Source: Heloderma charlesbogerti (lineage: Eukaryota > Chordata > Lepidosauria > Squamata > Helodermatidae). From it: a stretch of 64,000 nucleotides of DNA. The notes below the pieces were generated by a model, which saw only the letters and a program-made list of their open reading frames with translations, had not been told where the DNA came from and did not search any database. The stretch is taken from positions 310,001 through 374,000 of the forward strand of contig JANEZZ010000478.1 of the NCBI GenBank assembly GCA_026122225.1, in the 5' to 3' direction. Of the stretch, positions 11,927 through 23,880 are shown in pieces. Position 1 is the stretch's first letter; each line of letters starts with the position of its first letter. Position numbers and translations under genes: made by a program.

Positions 11927-12140
11927 CAAGGCACGTTGTTGCTTGAGGAGGAGCAGTAAATGGCACCCTCCTCTCCCACAAGTTGCCAAGGTCAGGTAAG
12001 AAGTTAATTTTGGCACCTAAGGCAGAAAATCCCACAAGCTTCTGGCCATGAAAATATAACTAATAAATTCTAACTTTGCTGCCCTTTCTTGATACCCAAG
12101 AGGCAGCTGCTTCACTCTGCCTAATTGTAGGGCCGGCCTG
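11927..12140. mobile_element. hAT-like MITE
   Basis: The ends CAGGGCTGGCACAAGGCA and, reversed, CAGGCCGGCCCTACAATTAG form an imperfect terminal inverted repeat beginning CAGG, as in many hAT MITEs. I see no convincing 8-bp target duplication. A diverged relative of the left end is present near 15154. Confidence 0.5.
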
Positions 12141-12319
12141 GAGCTTAGCAGGTATAATGGAAAATACCTGTGTGCATGCAGAGTCTCTTCCTCGCATACA
12201 AGAGAATTAATCCATCGCAGATTAAATCCACTTTACAGCTGTCTCTTCTAAAAGTGATATTTATAACACAGCATTAAAAAAGCATATTTTAAAAACAAAT
12301 GAATATGCAATCGACTTAC

Positions 12320-12405
12320 ATGCTAAAGTAGGTCTGCTTCCAATAGCCAATTTATAGTAATGTAATGCTTCTGAAAACCGGCTGTTCTCCTGCAGCAGCA
12401 ACCCT
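12320..12405 (-). CDS. TMTC2: TMTC2 coding exon 5 (TPR region)
   Basis: An 86-bp exon. Its first base finishes a leucine codon begun in exon 4, then 28 codons read GLLLQENSRFSEALHYYKLA and IGSRPTLA, and one base (T) of a serine codon remains for exon 6. With the end of exon 4 (DMLYNL) it makes a complete TPR unit carrying the usual small/aromatic pattern (G at helix A, A at SEALHYYKLA). The acceptor is AAATGCAG and the donor is T|GTAAGT. Phase bookkeeping with both neighbours is exact. The very small size is typical of the TMTC2 TPR exons. Confidence 0.94.
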
Positions 12406-15153
12406 CTGCATTTAGAAGAAAAATTGAGAAAAAAAGATAATTGTATACAAAGTAAGAATTTAATTTCAAAAAATTAAAGTAAAAAGAGGCAAATTTACTG
12501 GGCTTTGTACTAGCAATTTACTATATAAAGGAAATGTTTATCCACAAAAAAAACCCAAGAAGAAATGTAATTCTACAGATTTTGCCATGAGATTATTTAA
12601 AGTAGAAATGAGAAAGTAGTTTCCTAAGAAACTGGGCTAAATATTTCTATATGTAGAAAAATGATATTGTTAGGGCAAGCATTTCTGCAGCCGTGTATGT
12701 TATTTGGGGTAATTTGCTAATTTTAGCTCTCTTGACTAAAGAACCTTAACAATAACAAACCAGGATTATTGAAAACTTTTTAGTTTTTTTTTTCTAATCT
12801 CCAAAATGTGTAATTTTTACCACAAACTTCTTAAACAGATACCAGTTGTTAGGCACTGGCTCTCACAAATGGTCTGATATTTTATGAACATGCATCCTCG
12901 TAATGCATTTTTGGTTGGAAACACCCATGATGTTTGAAAACGGGGCTCTTCGTTCTCCCCCCAAACATGGTATCAAACCCTGGGTGTTGATACTAAACAA
13001 AAACAAGAACAATAAAAAAGCGAAGAGTGAGAACCTACCCCCTGGGCACTTTGGTGTTCTTTCAGGATGAGAGCCAAACGGGCAAAAGCATTCGCCTCAC
13101 CTTCATCACAATCTCTAGGCAAGAAAAGGTGTAGATACATCATGCTGAGATGCAGTTCACCTCTCTTAAAAAGCAGTTGCAGCAACCACTTTAAGGGGCG
13201 CATCCCACACTGTGATATAAGAAGCAAGATCCAACTTGTTCTCTTGCCAAGAGAGGGCGGGAGATCATATCAGGCTTTGCATATCACTCTTGTTTGTCTT
13301 GCCTGAAGTGACTAGAGCAGTCATTTTAAGAAGGTAAACGCAGAATCGTTCTCTTGTCTTGCCTACAGCAGAATGGATCAGGCTTCAAAGATGGCTGCAG
13401 CAGAGGCACCCCATAGATCTCTGTTGAGTGCTTTGCTGAAGGGGAGGCGGGGAGATACTAATCTTGAAGAAAACGTTTTTCCTGCATGAAGAGCACTGTT
13501 ATTTCAGAGAAACTTTTGTCACCCTGCTCAGAACGTCAACTTTTGCTACGAAATTTGAGCCAAACCAATTTTTGGTTTAGCTGTACTTAAAATAAAACCT
13601 AGTGTACGGAATCAGTAGTAAATACCCACCAATGAAGTACTAAAACCAGAGGGGAGAACACTACAAAAGAACAAAAAGACAGCTGCACAGATTGGTAACT
13701 TTCTCAATACATTTTGAGAAACATTTCTTTTATTGAGAAACAGTTCTTTAACAAGGAAAATGTTTGTCTGTTACAACAACTTCAACATGCTTGATTTGCT
13801 GTAAACACAGAAGTATCTTTACAATAAGATCTACATTGTACTATTATCTCCTACTGCCATCATCAGCCACATTGAGTTCAGCCTTTTAATTTACTGATCT
13901 GCCTAGAGTTAAATTATATAATTTGCAATCTTGTTTAAAATAATGCTGCTGTGTGTGTACACACACACACTGGGGGTGGGGAGAGTTGGGAAAAAGTTTT
14001 TGACTATAAGCCTCCTTATCTTGTAATATTTTACTTTCTTGATGCCACCCTAATCCTACATATTTGAGCTGGAATATTCCCCCACATGCCAAGTTTAAAT
14101 TTTAGGGCAAAAGCAAGGCATAAGAGAAATCTTTTATTAATTTCCTGAAACGAGTCCCATGACTACATATTAATTGCCTTGAATTGTAGGAGGACTGCAA
14201 TGATTTAGCTAAGCAGATGATGTTGTAGGCTTTACTTACTGTCAAGTGTTTTTCTGTTGTAGGTCATTTGGTTTGAGGGTCAGCTTCATTAAGAATGTGG
14301 ACCACTGTTCCATAACTCTGTTTTCCCACTCTTAAAATACTAACTTACTGCAACTACCAGCTAGTAATGAACAAACAGCATTTATCTTCTTTTTTTAATT
14401 CTATCCACTTGTTTGGAACCCCCACCACCACCTCATTTTAATTTATTTGGGACAATCCAATAGTGTAATTCTATTTGCTGCTACACTGAGGAATTGAGTC
14501 ACAGGATTCAGTGAAAGGGTCCTAGCAGTAGCATAGGGGGCAACTTGTCCCCTAACCCTGACACTGCACATACCTACTGCACTGCTGTGCTAGTGCTTTC
14601 CCTGCCGCCCCTGTCCAGGACATTTGTGTTATAGCCAGCAGCCAAAGAGTTAATTTGTAGCACAAATAATAATAGATTCCAAGTTCAGGCCTGCTGCCTA
14701 CAGCTGTTGCAATTTTTTTCACTCTAGTGATAAGCCACTAGAATGATGCTGTGCTAAGCCTCAATGAAAGACACAGACAAGAATTAAACTTGAAAACTTT
14801 TCCTGGATAAAGATAGAAAATGCAGTAACTATAGCAAAATGATGCAATTACATAGGATGCAAAACTGTAGCGATTACATCTGAAGATGTTGTAACATACA
14901 GAACTGAGTAACTTTCTAATAAAATGCAAGATTTACTATCACAAATAGAGTGAAGATGACAATCAGGCTTTCGCAGTATAAAGATCAGATAGGTAAGCAA
15001 AAGGCTTAGACAGTGACCAGTAGTCAAGGCATGAGTGTATGTGTGTTTTGTGTAATGTAGATATACATATTCACACACACACACCAGAGAAATAGAAGGA
15101 AGTCCTTATAGATCAACCTATGCCCTAGAAACCCCTCAAAACAGTCTTACTCC

Positions 15154-15250
15154 CAGGGCTGGCCCAAGGCATCCTGCCACTGGAGAAAGATGCAGGGCTC
15201 ACTCTTGTGCCCCATGCTGCAGGCAGCTGCTTCCCATTTCTTGGCGTCAC
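15154..15250. mobile_element. possible hAT-like MITE end
   Basis: The block CAGGGCTGGCCCAAGGCA resembles the left end of the element at 11927-12140, and CAGGCAGCTGCTTCCC follows. The right end is not identified. Confidence 0.3.
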
Positions 15251-15330
15251 AGAGAAGCCGCCCCAAGCCTTGTGATACTTAGCAAATTCTTATGAGACTT
15301 CATCAAGCTATGGCAAAGTATCATGAGCAT

Positions 15331-15391
15331 CAAGCATCTCACATGAATCAAGCATCTCACATGAATCATTCATCAAGCATCTCACATGAAT
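15331..15391. repeat. 18-bp tandem repeat, three copies
   Basis: The unit CAAGCATCTCACATGAAT occurs at 15331-15348, 15349-15366 and 15374-15391. The first two are adjacent and the third is separated by CATTCAT. All three are identical, so the duplication is recent. Confidence 0.9.
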
Positions 15392-16539
15392 TGGCTGGTC
15401 AAGACTTGGGGGACTTGTCTAGACTTGATTTATAGGTGGCTGTTTTCCAGTCAGGTGCTTCACCTGCTGGCCTAGCTGAACGCCAGCTGCCATGGAGTGC
15501 CTGGCAGGGCAGCAGTCACTACTCACTTGTTTGCTGCACTTCACTCCAAACAGAAAGTGACCTCCACAGTCACCCTGGCTGGCAGTGTGCCGATGGCAAG
15601 AAGATCTCAAGCGCTGTGGGAGCAGTGCTCCATGGCCCAGCAGGGTGATGACCTGGCTCTGGAGTGCCTGGTTAGGCAGCTGCTGCTGGTGACAGGAGCT
15701 TGAGAAGTATGGCAGCAGCTGGCACATAGGTTCTAGTGGTGTTGGTGGCGGGGGGTGGGTGGGTAGGCAGGCAGCAGATGGCAAGGGGTACTCATTCCGC
15801 TTCCTCTCCCAATCTGTCAGCTCAGACAAGTGGCTCTGTGTGGCTCATGATAGGGCCAGGCCTGCTAACTGCTACAGCATGTCACTTTTTTGGTAATGCC
15901 TACATATTCAGTGAAGTCCCAGAGTACTGGCACAACGTCTCTGGGTCTCTCAAGATAATACTACCACTTTTCTTTTATATTAGGTCAAGCTGAAATAGTT
16001 GAATAGTTCTAGGGAGAAAGGGAAAAAGGGTCAGTTAACGTTTCTGTCGTGACTTCTCTAGTCATACTTCCAGTACAGTAGAGACTATAGAGCAATGGGT
16101 AACACTGTCATGCAAAGGCCATTGCACCACAATTGGAGAAGCAGACTGCAATCCTGCAAGGAGAACCTGGCTTGCTATCCTGGCTTCTTAACAAATGGTG
16201 GTTTAAAAATACCATCATTTGCTGAATTCTTGATGCAAAAACAAACCAGTTTGTTCCTATCCAAGAACAGAAGCTTTAAATACCTTGTGCAGAAAAGAGA
16301 AGGTGGAGGGGAACCCACGGGCCTGAGGCTCACGCATGCAACAATAAACAATAGTTTATTGCTCTATCTCAACCGGGCCCATTGTGTTGGCCTTTTTCAC
16401 CCATATCAACCACACAGGTTGACATAAAGCGACGATGGACATGCTTAAAATAATGGAGCCAACAGAGAATATTTCAGCCATAGCAACATGTCACAATTTT
16501 AGGATGCCAAAAAAGCACAGGCACCGAATTAATTTTCCA

Positions 16540-16985
16540 GTTGCTCCATGTTATGCTTTTACAATTATTCCTTGATATATTCACTTTATAATCCTCTAGT
16601 TTTGGAAAGGCTGTATTGTTATGAACTTTAGATAAATTGCTTGCCCATATTGAAGCAATTACGTATTGTTTTTGTAGAGCTCAGTATAATGCATTGTGTT
16701 TGTATTATGTTTATGACGCTTGGATTTTTAAAATATTCTGCTCTCTTCATTAGAGCCCCTCAGAACTAATTTTCTGCTTTTATTAGCAGCTTTAATACTG
16801 GCATCCATTGAGGCAGTTCAGATTTATTTTTCCCTTCTGTTTCAGAATACAGACTGTTTTACAGCTGTTTCACTAGCTATTTAAATTCATATAGATGCAA
16901 AATGAAGAGCAGATGCAAGAGTGAATATTGAATTCTGGTAAATAATTAAAGTTTTGTTTAATACTGTTTTATAAACCTTATTGGA
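16540..16985. promoter_or_regulatory. candidate conserved non-coding element
   Basis: A repeat-free, AT-rich block of normal complexity inside a repeat-dense intron. It has several homeodomain-type cores (TAATTA/ATTA words), for example in GCAATTACGTATTG and AACTAATTTTCTGC. No coding signal was seen. This is a guess from texture only, and alignment to other amniotes is needed to support it. Confidence 0.2.
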
Positions 16986-17536
16986 ACATAGTGATGCACA
17001 TGGCCTAGAGATTCTTGATCAGGCAAAATAAGAAAAAAAAATCATCTTCCCAAAGTGGAATTACCTCTGGAGTGACCTTTGCTATTCTATTCCTTTTCCA
17101 AGGTGTCTAAAAGTTGAGTCGACTTCAGTTGAATATACACAGGTATAGGTGTGTGTGTGTGCATGCACGCGCACATCCATAGATTCATATGCACTTCTGT
17201 GTAGATGTATATGCCAAACAGATAGTTGCCGCAATCAGCCTTGATGGTGCTGCTGATAACCTGTGTGGGAGGAGACAGGATCCTCACCAGCCCTTTTTTT
17301 TTTTTTTTGCTTCACAGGTAATAAGTGTCTGGGTTTGTTTCTCTTCCCTCAAATAGATGAATCGTTCTATCATACTTAAAAGCAGCATTTAGGACAGTGA
17401 TTGTGGACATTGTGGACATATAGTGGCCATGTTCAGATGAGAGGCACAAACCTTTTACTCACACATGCGGTCACTATGCTTTTTTCTTTTTATCAACACA
17501 AGCTATGCTTAAGCCAGGAAGTTTCTAATTTACCAC

Positions 17537-17828
17537 AGGGCAGTATCCAACACTGCCAACACACTAAGCAGAATACACTGCTAGTGTAACTGGAAACTAG
17601 TGGTTCCTAAAGCAACTAGAATGGAACTGAAACATTCATGCCCAGAATGGGGCAGGTCAGTGGAGTTTGCAGAAGGGAGCTCTGCTGACCGGTTCCATTC
17701 CGGAAATGACTGTGTCCACTCATTTCTGGGGGGTGTTTAGGAAGTCCTATCTTCGTGTTGTGCTAGCAGTTGATTCCACAGACGCAACAGAATGAGTGGA
17801 GGCACAGCAGCAGTATTGGATGTTGCCC
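17537..17828. mobile_element. palindromic MITE, GGGCAGTATCC family
   Basis: It begins GGGCAGTATCCAACACTGCC and ends CAGTATTGGATGTTGCCC, an imperfect terminal inverted repeat. The middle contains GGGGCAGGTCAG...GGGAGCTCTGCTGACC, shared with 34245-34516. The terminal word is also used by the elements at 20388-20648 and 28445-28570, so this family has at least four members here. Confidence 0.6.
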
Positions 17829-17852
17829 ATAGTTTTGCATTTCATCCGAATC

Positions 17853-17947
17853 AGAAAGCTATGGTTACCATCTTTGGAACAAGACATTATCTTGAACCAT
17901 TGGTTTAAGATCCTGGCTTGTTCCAAAGCTGGTAACCATAGCTTTCT
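17853..17947. repeat. 95-bp near-perfect hairpin with 3-bp loop
   Basis: Two 46-bp arms (17853-17898 and 17902-17947) pair at 41 of 46 positions around an ATT loop. The outer part of each arm, AGAAAGCTATGGTTACCA, is perfect. Weaker complementarity extends about 20 bp outward on both sides, so the source element may span roughly 17838-17967. Its position next to a MITE suggests a small palindromic transposon remnant. Confidence 0.8.
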
Positions 17948-18401
17948 ATTTAACTGTAGGAAATTTGTACCTAGCACTTAATTATGACTCAGTTGGCTTT
18001 ACCTTAAATAATCTTGGTTTGACTGTATTAAATTCATCATCATTCTTGATTTTAACAACTGGATTTACAATGTAGACAACTGTAAAGTATCTTTCTGTGA
18101 AATGCTAATTTTACATACTTTGTATTTTTAGCTCCATCGGCATGTTTTCAGATTCCTGCTTCCTTATTTGACTTTGTCAGAATAGCCCAAAGCAAAATTC
18201 AACCTGAAACAATTTGTGTGGGTGATATTTTTTCTTATTGATGAACTTCAGCTTGTAGGTTCTACAGGCATTTGGTACTTCTGATTAGGTTGCAGACCAA
18301 ACATTTCAGCTGATTTCCAGTACTACTATTTTTAAAAACAAAACTGACGTTCTTGCAAAATTGATAATTTCCTGTCAATATATAAGTTAGGGAAATATTG
18401 A

Positions 18402-18770
18402 CCCAGTTTGCATGTCACAGAGACAATTTCTGGGTTGTTTAACCCAGGAATTGCTCGGGACAAAAGGCGAGTGCAAGGTGCGCATGAGCCATTTCTGATT
18501 TGAATTAACCACCCAGATTGTTTTGTGATGTCTGAACCCAGAAATTTTGGGTGGTTTAAGGGTTAAATGACTCATAGTTAACCCAACAACTGCCCATGGT
18601 TTGTTGTTAGGTTAAGTATGGGTTGTGTAACCCACAAACAACCCAGAGTTTCAGGGTTTGGACCTCAGGTAATAATCCAAGAACAGGCCATTCCTGGATT
18701 GTTAATCGAAATCAGAAATGTTCATGGAAAAAATCCAGGGATTGTTGCCATGACACGTGAACTGTATTAC
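18402..18770. mobile_element. palindromic MITE
   Basis: The left part (CCAGTTTGCATGTCACAGAG...) and the reversed right part (CAGTTCACGTGTCATGGCAA...) are imperfect inverted repeats. The interior is full of AACCCA/TGGGTT words in both orientations. The exact ends and target duplication were not resolved. Confidence 0.45.
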
Positions 18771-19089
18771 CACACATTCTTTATAGAAATACTTCAGAAA
18801 AATATCCAGCAGCCTTTCTTCATTTTCAAACTGGGAGTTTCATTTAGAGGCATTATGCACCGTTGTATTTTTATGTGCAATTTCATAGCGCTGTTTTTTA
18901 AAAAAAGACCTTAACTAATCTGATTTTAAAAATGAAAACTCAGCAATATAATCTACCTAAAATTGCTTTTATTTGGTTAGAACGTTGCCATTTAATCTGA
19001 TACAGTGTTTCTAAAGTCAATATACATTATGGTAATGTACAGACTTCAGGCAAATAGACATTAATATTAAACATTTTATTTTTCTAGAT

Positions 19090-19424
19090 CAGGGTGGGCA
19101 GAAGGTAGATCTGGGTCTATTCGTAGATCTCTGCTTGATTTACACAAGATCAACAAGGATTTCTGACTCCCAATCATTTAACAATAGCAGCAACATGACT
19201 TACCACACACCACCCTAAATTATACTGCTGAAATGAAAAAAGATTGGGGTAGCTAGGAATGGATTTTTGTGTGAAGGGCCTGCAAGTTCCTCAAAACAAA
19301 ATCCTGACCTCAGAATTCTGTAATCCAAAGTGTATGTTTTTTGCACCAGGCTCCAGTTGGTGGATCTTTGGCTTCTAGTAAAAAATAAAGCAGATCCCGC
19401 AAGCCTGAAGTCTGTCCATCCCTG
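19090..19424. mobile_element. hAT-like MITE with 8-bp target duplication
   Basis: A 335-bp element starting CAGGGTGGGCAGAAGG and ending CTGTCCATCCCTG, an imperfect terminal inverted repeat of the CAGGG type. The flanks TTCTAGAT (19082-19089) and CTGTAGAT (19425-19432) match at 6 of 8 positions, consistent with an old hAT insertion. It is non-coding. Confidence 0.6.
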
Positions 19425-20387
19425 CTGTAGATAGCGATGGGCATGCTTATTCAACCTGACCTAGCAAGAGAAATTTGGTGCCAGGGATAAAGGTTAATTT
19501 GTGGAACTCTGAGTTATAATGGCAGGGAGTTTCTTAGGTCCTGAAATATAAACATTGTTTCATGTTTGAAGGTGGAGGCGGGGGGCAGTGCATGGTCCTA
19601 TATCTGTTCTTGACCACGACTCTGGTTTTAACTTTTAACTTTGGTTAGAAATAGGCTGTGTTTTATTTGCACTGGTCTCTGAAGTTGTTGTGGCTTGCTC
19701 TGTAGCCTGCCTGACATAGTATGGGGATAATTATCGTTCTTTTTCTTCCACTTTACTTTCTCTAAAAGTAGTATTAAATTGAAGTAATATATGTTCTAAA
19801 TTTTCTAAAACTTCTGGGAGCAGATAACACAATAACCTAAAACGAAAGCCTGGCTTAGAGAATGTTTTTCTAGTTAAAGGATCAGTGTCGCAAGTGATTC
19901 CCATGTTTGGATATCCGTAAAAATATGCACTGTATGCAGTTTGCTATAACCATGCACTTTTAAGAGACTAGCTCAGAGTATGTAGTGAGATAAATTGTGC
20001 ATAATACAAGTTCAGAAGTTCCAGGCACCGCAGTCACTTACTAGAATATACCTGACTGAGAAGTCTATCATCCAAGATAGCCTTAAGGGTGTCACCCGCC
20101 ACACAATGACATGAATACACAGGAGAACACTGCACATACAGCTAGAAGTGTACAAGAAGCTTTTCCTGCAGCCACTCACATGGGTAAATAGGCAAGTTGC
20201 TTTTCATTTTAAAATTGCCTTGCCTGTTCATCTGTGAATGTTGCTGTACTAGAAAATTTAAATGCATCTAGCTGAAATGTAGTTTTCCCCTCTGTGTGTA
20301 TACAGTTTTCCAAGGCTGCAGACAAGTTGCATAGAACAGAATTCTCTTCAAATGTGTTCCTGTTCTTCCCTAAAGATTTAGCTTGCA

Positions 20388-20648
20388 CAGGGCAGTATCC
20401 AATGCTATCACAGCACCAGAGCTAATGACATTGTGCTCGTGTAAACCAACGCTAGCACAACTTGCTAAGAAAAGGGAAAAGGCATTGATTTGTCACCGAC
20501 ATTTGGCGGCAAACCACACTGCCAAAATTAGGTGACAAATCACTGCTTTTCCCCTTTGGCTAGCAAGCGCTGATGTTGTTGCACTACCATTGGATTACAC
20601 TAGTGCAACGTCATTAACGTTAGTGCTGTGACAGCACTGGATACTGCT
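20388..20648. mobile_element. palindromic MITE, GGGCAGTATCC family
   Basis: A long imperfect palindrome. The left end GGGCAGTATCCAATGCT and reversed right end GAGCAGTATCCAGTGCT match. The arms also share the internal blocks GCTGTGACAG/CTATCACAGC and, near the centre, GATTTGTCACC with GGTGACAAATC. The centre lies near 20518. A half copy is at 28445-28570. Confidence 0.7.
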
Positions 20649-21362
20649 CAACGTTCCTAATAAACATGAACACTATAAGTTACTTATATGAGCACTATGA
20701 ACTTTTTATATATAAGAGCTTACCAACAAATTATTACTGATGGCAATTTTACTAATATTTTACAAGCCACTAGTTTTGACTATATGTTTGGAAGCAGCCA
20801 GTTGCTCCTGGACACAAATGCAGACACAGCTCATGCTGTTAAAAATGCATCCTTTAAAAAAGAAAAGAAAAGAGTATTCTACACAAGGAAAACCCCAAGG
20901 CCACATAAAAGGTATATTCAGAAGCATTCTGTGCAGTTAAAGATTCAAATATATTTTAAAAATATGAAAAACAAAAACTTCCCATGATATTGGTTGGCCA
21001 TCAGCACATTACGGTTAAGAGAAATGTACAGGATTACAGAGATATTGCAGAGAAGCTACCTAAGTTTTGTTCTTCTGTCTTTGCAAAAAAGGGATGTTGG
21101 CAAGATATCCATATCTGAACTCTACTTATCAAGATAACAAATGAAAAACACTGTCATATACCAGAGTGTCTAGAGAGGAGATTTATAAAAGCTACATGTC
21201 AAATAAAGCTATAAAACATTGATATCTGATTTGGCCAATAATTCTGATGGAATGCAACCCTGGTATTGCTAAAATGCTGATTTAATCTTCCTCTAATTAT
21301 CAGCCAGTATGTATACCAAAGGACAAGAAGGCAGGAAACAACACACTTTTCAGAAGTCTTTG

Positions 21363-21588
21363 ACCTGGTTCTCATGATCAAAACAAGCAACTATGGCTTG
21401 TTGTGAGCTGCAGCACGTGCCAGGCGCAATTTGCATAATCACTGCCTGCTGTCATCTAAACCGGGACAGCAAGGCTTGTTGGAGGATTAAACAACCCTCA
21501 AATAACCCATGGGCCACAGCTCACAAGAAGCTACCATGGCTTGTTTCAGCCAGAGTGGCTTGTTTTGATTGTTCAAACTGGCCCTCTA
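21363..21588. mobile_element. palindromic MITE
   Basis: The inverted arms share ATCAAAACAAGC with GCTTGTTTTGAT and TTGTGAGCTG with CAGCTCACAA, with GACCTGGTT opposite AACTGGCC at the outer ends. The interior is non-coding and no target duplication was found. Confidence 0.5.
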
Positions 21589-21823
21589 GAGGTGATGCTG
21601 GAAAACAAGAGCTAGTCACCCTGAGTTCAGTATATGGCAAATTATTCAAATTCAGACTACATAAATAAGTATGTTCGGGGAATGAATTTAGGGAAGGGAA
21701 ACACTGGCTTTAAAAGTCATTGAAATTGGAAAGTGTCAGTAAACAGACTTGATTGATACAGCATACCTGGATACTCTTAAAGTACTTCATTAAAAAGAAT
21801 TCTATACTGCTCTTCAACTAAAT

Positions 21824-21844
21824 TATCATCATCATCATCATCAT
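21824..21844. repeat. (ATC)7 microsatellite
   Basis: An uninterrupted ATC trinucleotide run of about 21 bp. Confidence 0.9.
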
Positions 21845-22477
21845 GGAAGTTTGATAAAGGTCCAGGATGCCTCCAAGGAGCCACAGACCATTTTAATATT
21901 GTGACTAAATGCAGACTAGTGAAACTACTGCCCAAGTTGCTTGATCTCTACCAGCCGCTGCTGGTAGCCATTGTTTCATCTCTACCAACACAGCTTCTTT
22001 TGTCTCCTTTTACCTTCATTAAACACAGAATAAGTATCTTTGAACTTGGGTTTATGCATTGACAAACTCATCATCGTATGTACATTCAGAGTAAGAACAC
22101 TGGTTCTCAGCCAGCAGATGTCACATGCATACTAGAAAAACCACAGCGCCTCCTACAGGCAGTTTATGGGAATGGAGCTCTGTTGGCAAGATATGAGGAC
22201 CCACGGCAATACTCAAAATAATGCCAAGCTTCTATAGCAAAGAAGTCACGCATCTACGTACACATTACAGTTGCCTCTTGCAGCTCTGCATTATGTCAGG
22301 CTTCAGACAGTACATTATGTACAACTGCTTCAACAAGTTGGCTTTTTAATGCTTCGACTTTTGTTTTTTCATTGGAAAACTTACTCTTCATTACACATGT
22401 AGCATGAGCCATTGTCTGATCTCTACAATGTACTAGAAAATGAGCTTCCTTGTAAAAACACAGGTGTTGCTGTGAAG

Positions 22478-22541
22478 ATTAATTTATCAATTATCCAATT
22501 ATCAATTATCCAATTTATCAATTTATCAATTATCCAATACT
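22478..22541. repeat. AATTATCCAATTTATC tandem repeat
   Basis: A mixed tandem array of AATTATC and CAATTTATC units, very AT-rich. Confidence 0.8.
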
Positions 22542-23204
22542 ACCACTCAAGTTTTTGTTAACAATAATGGTCACCAAGGAGAGAGCTATATTACAGAACT
22601 GTATGCCAGTCTTCCTTTGTGTTCATTTATATGTACAACCACAACAAAAAAGATGATGGGGGGAGGGAGGAGCATATGGGGCAGATTCAGGGGGAGTGGT
22701 CTGACTGACAAACTAGTAGCTTTGAAGATAGGCTGCAGTTTGGGGGATTGCATAATCTAGCCAGATTAAGGTTGTGGTGATTATAAATCATCATCTTCTA
22801 GCAATATTATATAGCACTTCACACATTGCACATCATTTTATTTACATATTATATTTATCTAAGCCTTTCTACCTAGAGGAGTTTAAAGACAGTCATAAAA
22901 AAGCCTTCACTTGCCAATGCAAACTGATTAAGAAGTTAAGAAGGTGAACAGGTTCTTTCAAGTAAGAATTCTATCATGTGAGTGCTACAATGGAGAAAGC
23001 TCTGTATTTTTTGCAATTCTACCTATGTAACAGATGGCACTCAGAACAGATGTCATTGTCAGCAGATCTCATTGAGCAGGGAAGAACAATGGGAGGTGTT
23101 TCCCAAGGGAATGTGGGACCCAGGCCATGTACAGCTTTGAAGTTAAGTACTAGCATGTTAAACTGGGCTCTCGAGCAGTGCAGCCAAAAATGGCATTGCA
23201 TTAT

Positions 23205-23285
23205 CTATGTCTTTATTTATGTATTACATTTCTCTACTGCTCATTAGCTGAAGCTCTCTGGACAGTTCACAAGAATTAATCAATT
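23205..23285 (-). mobile_element. LINE 3' end (L2/CR1-like), fragment
   Basis: TTATTTATGTATTACATTTCTCTACTGC followed by AGCTGAAGCTCTCTGGACAGTTCACAAG matches, with small changes, the block at 40505-40585. Both look like the reversed 3' end of an abundant reptile LINE or of a SINE using its tail. The family assignment is from memory. Confidence 0.4.
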
Positions 23286-23687
23286 CCATCCCTGATAGAA
23301 GGCAGGCTACAGATATTGTGCACTAGCTGCTTCTTTTGGGTCATCTTCCAAAGGTAGCACTGTGTAGATTGCAAGCCTAAATAGATTGCCAAAACATGGA
23401 AGATGGTTGCCAAATCCTCATTAGAGGCAAAGGGCTGTTGATTCACCAACTGAAACTGATAAATGTCAAATTTGCACTGCTTCAGTGCTTTTGGACTTTC
23501 TGAGAAGTTCTAGTGAGATGGGTCTTCATTGGAGAGGGGCTGGGTGGGAGGCGTATAAGGGGCAATTCTAAAATGCAGCATAGTACCAGATCTTTAGATA
23601 AATCAACTGCTTGTAGTTGCCACAGGAACAGAGTCAAAATACATGATGATCTGATAAATGTGGAGAACAGAAGGAGCCTTGTCTATA

Positions 23688-23880
23688 GGAACATAGAAAG
23701 CTGCCTTATACCGAATCAGACCGTTGGTCCATCTAGCCCAGTATTGTCAACGCTGACTGGCGATGGCTCTCCAGGGTTTCAGGCAGGACATTTTCCAGCC
23801 TTATCTAGAGAAGCCGGGGATTGAACCTGGGAACTTCTGCATGCAAAGCATGTGCTCTACCACTGAGACATGGCCCCTTT
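23688..23880 (-). mobile_element. tRNA-derived SINE
   Basis: On the minus strand the element starts near 23880 with a tRNA-like head: A-box-like TCAGTGGTAGAG (23855-23866 complement) and B-box-like GGTTCAATCCC (about 23817-23827 complement). It continues through an unrelated body to a 3' end reading AAGGCAGCTTTCTATGTTCC. The two boxes are spaced as in a tRNA and would form an RNA polymerase III internal promoter. It is a dispersed retroposon, not a functional tRNA: no anticodon arm or acceptor pairing is preserved. Confidence 0.7.

Larger units (their letters stand above)
10962..12319 (-). other. TMTC2: TMTC2 intron 5
   Basis: A 1.36-kb intron, the shortest complete one in the window. It contains a (GA)n run abutting the exon 6 acceptor, an AT-rich stretch near 11330-11420 that may be a LINE 3' end, and a hAT-like MITE at 11927-12140. 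Nothing else is recognisable. Confidence 0.85.

Noticed and set aside
15331..15391. CRISPR-like array
   Set aside because: Only three 18-bp copies, two with no spacer; a eukaryotic tandem repeat.
15419..15829. 136-codon minus-strand frame with a Pro-rich run
   Set aside because: It lies in a GC-rich, probably repeat-derived stretch where stop codons are scarce. Composition is low-complexity and no domain is recognisable.
17853..17947. MicroRNA precursor
   Set aside because: The stem is too long and the loop too short (3 bp) for a usual precursor, and it sits among MITEs. Kept only as a hairpin for checking.
23810..23880. tRNA gene on the minus strand
   Set aside because: A- and B-box words are present, but the acceptor and anticodon stems are not, and it continues into a SINE body.
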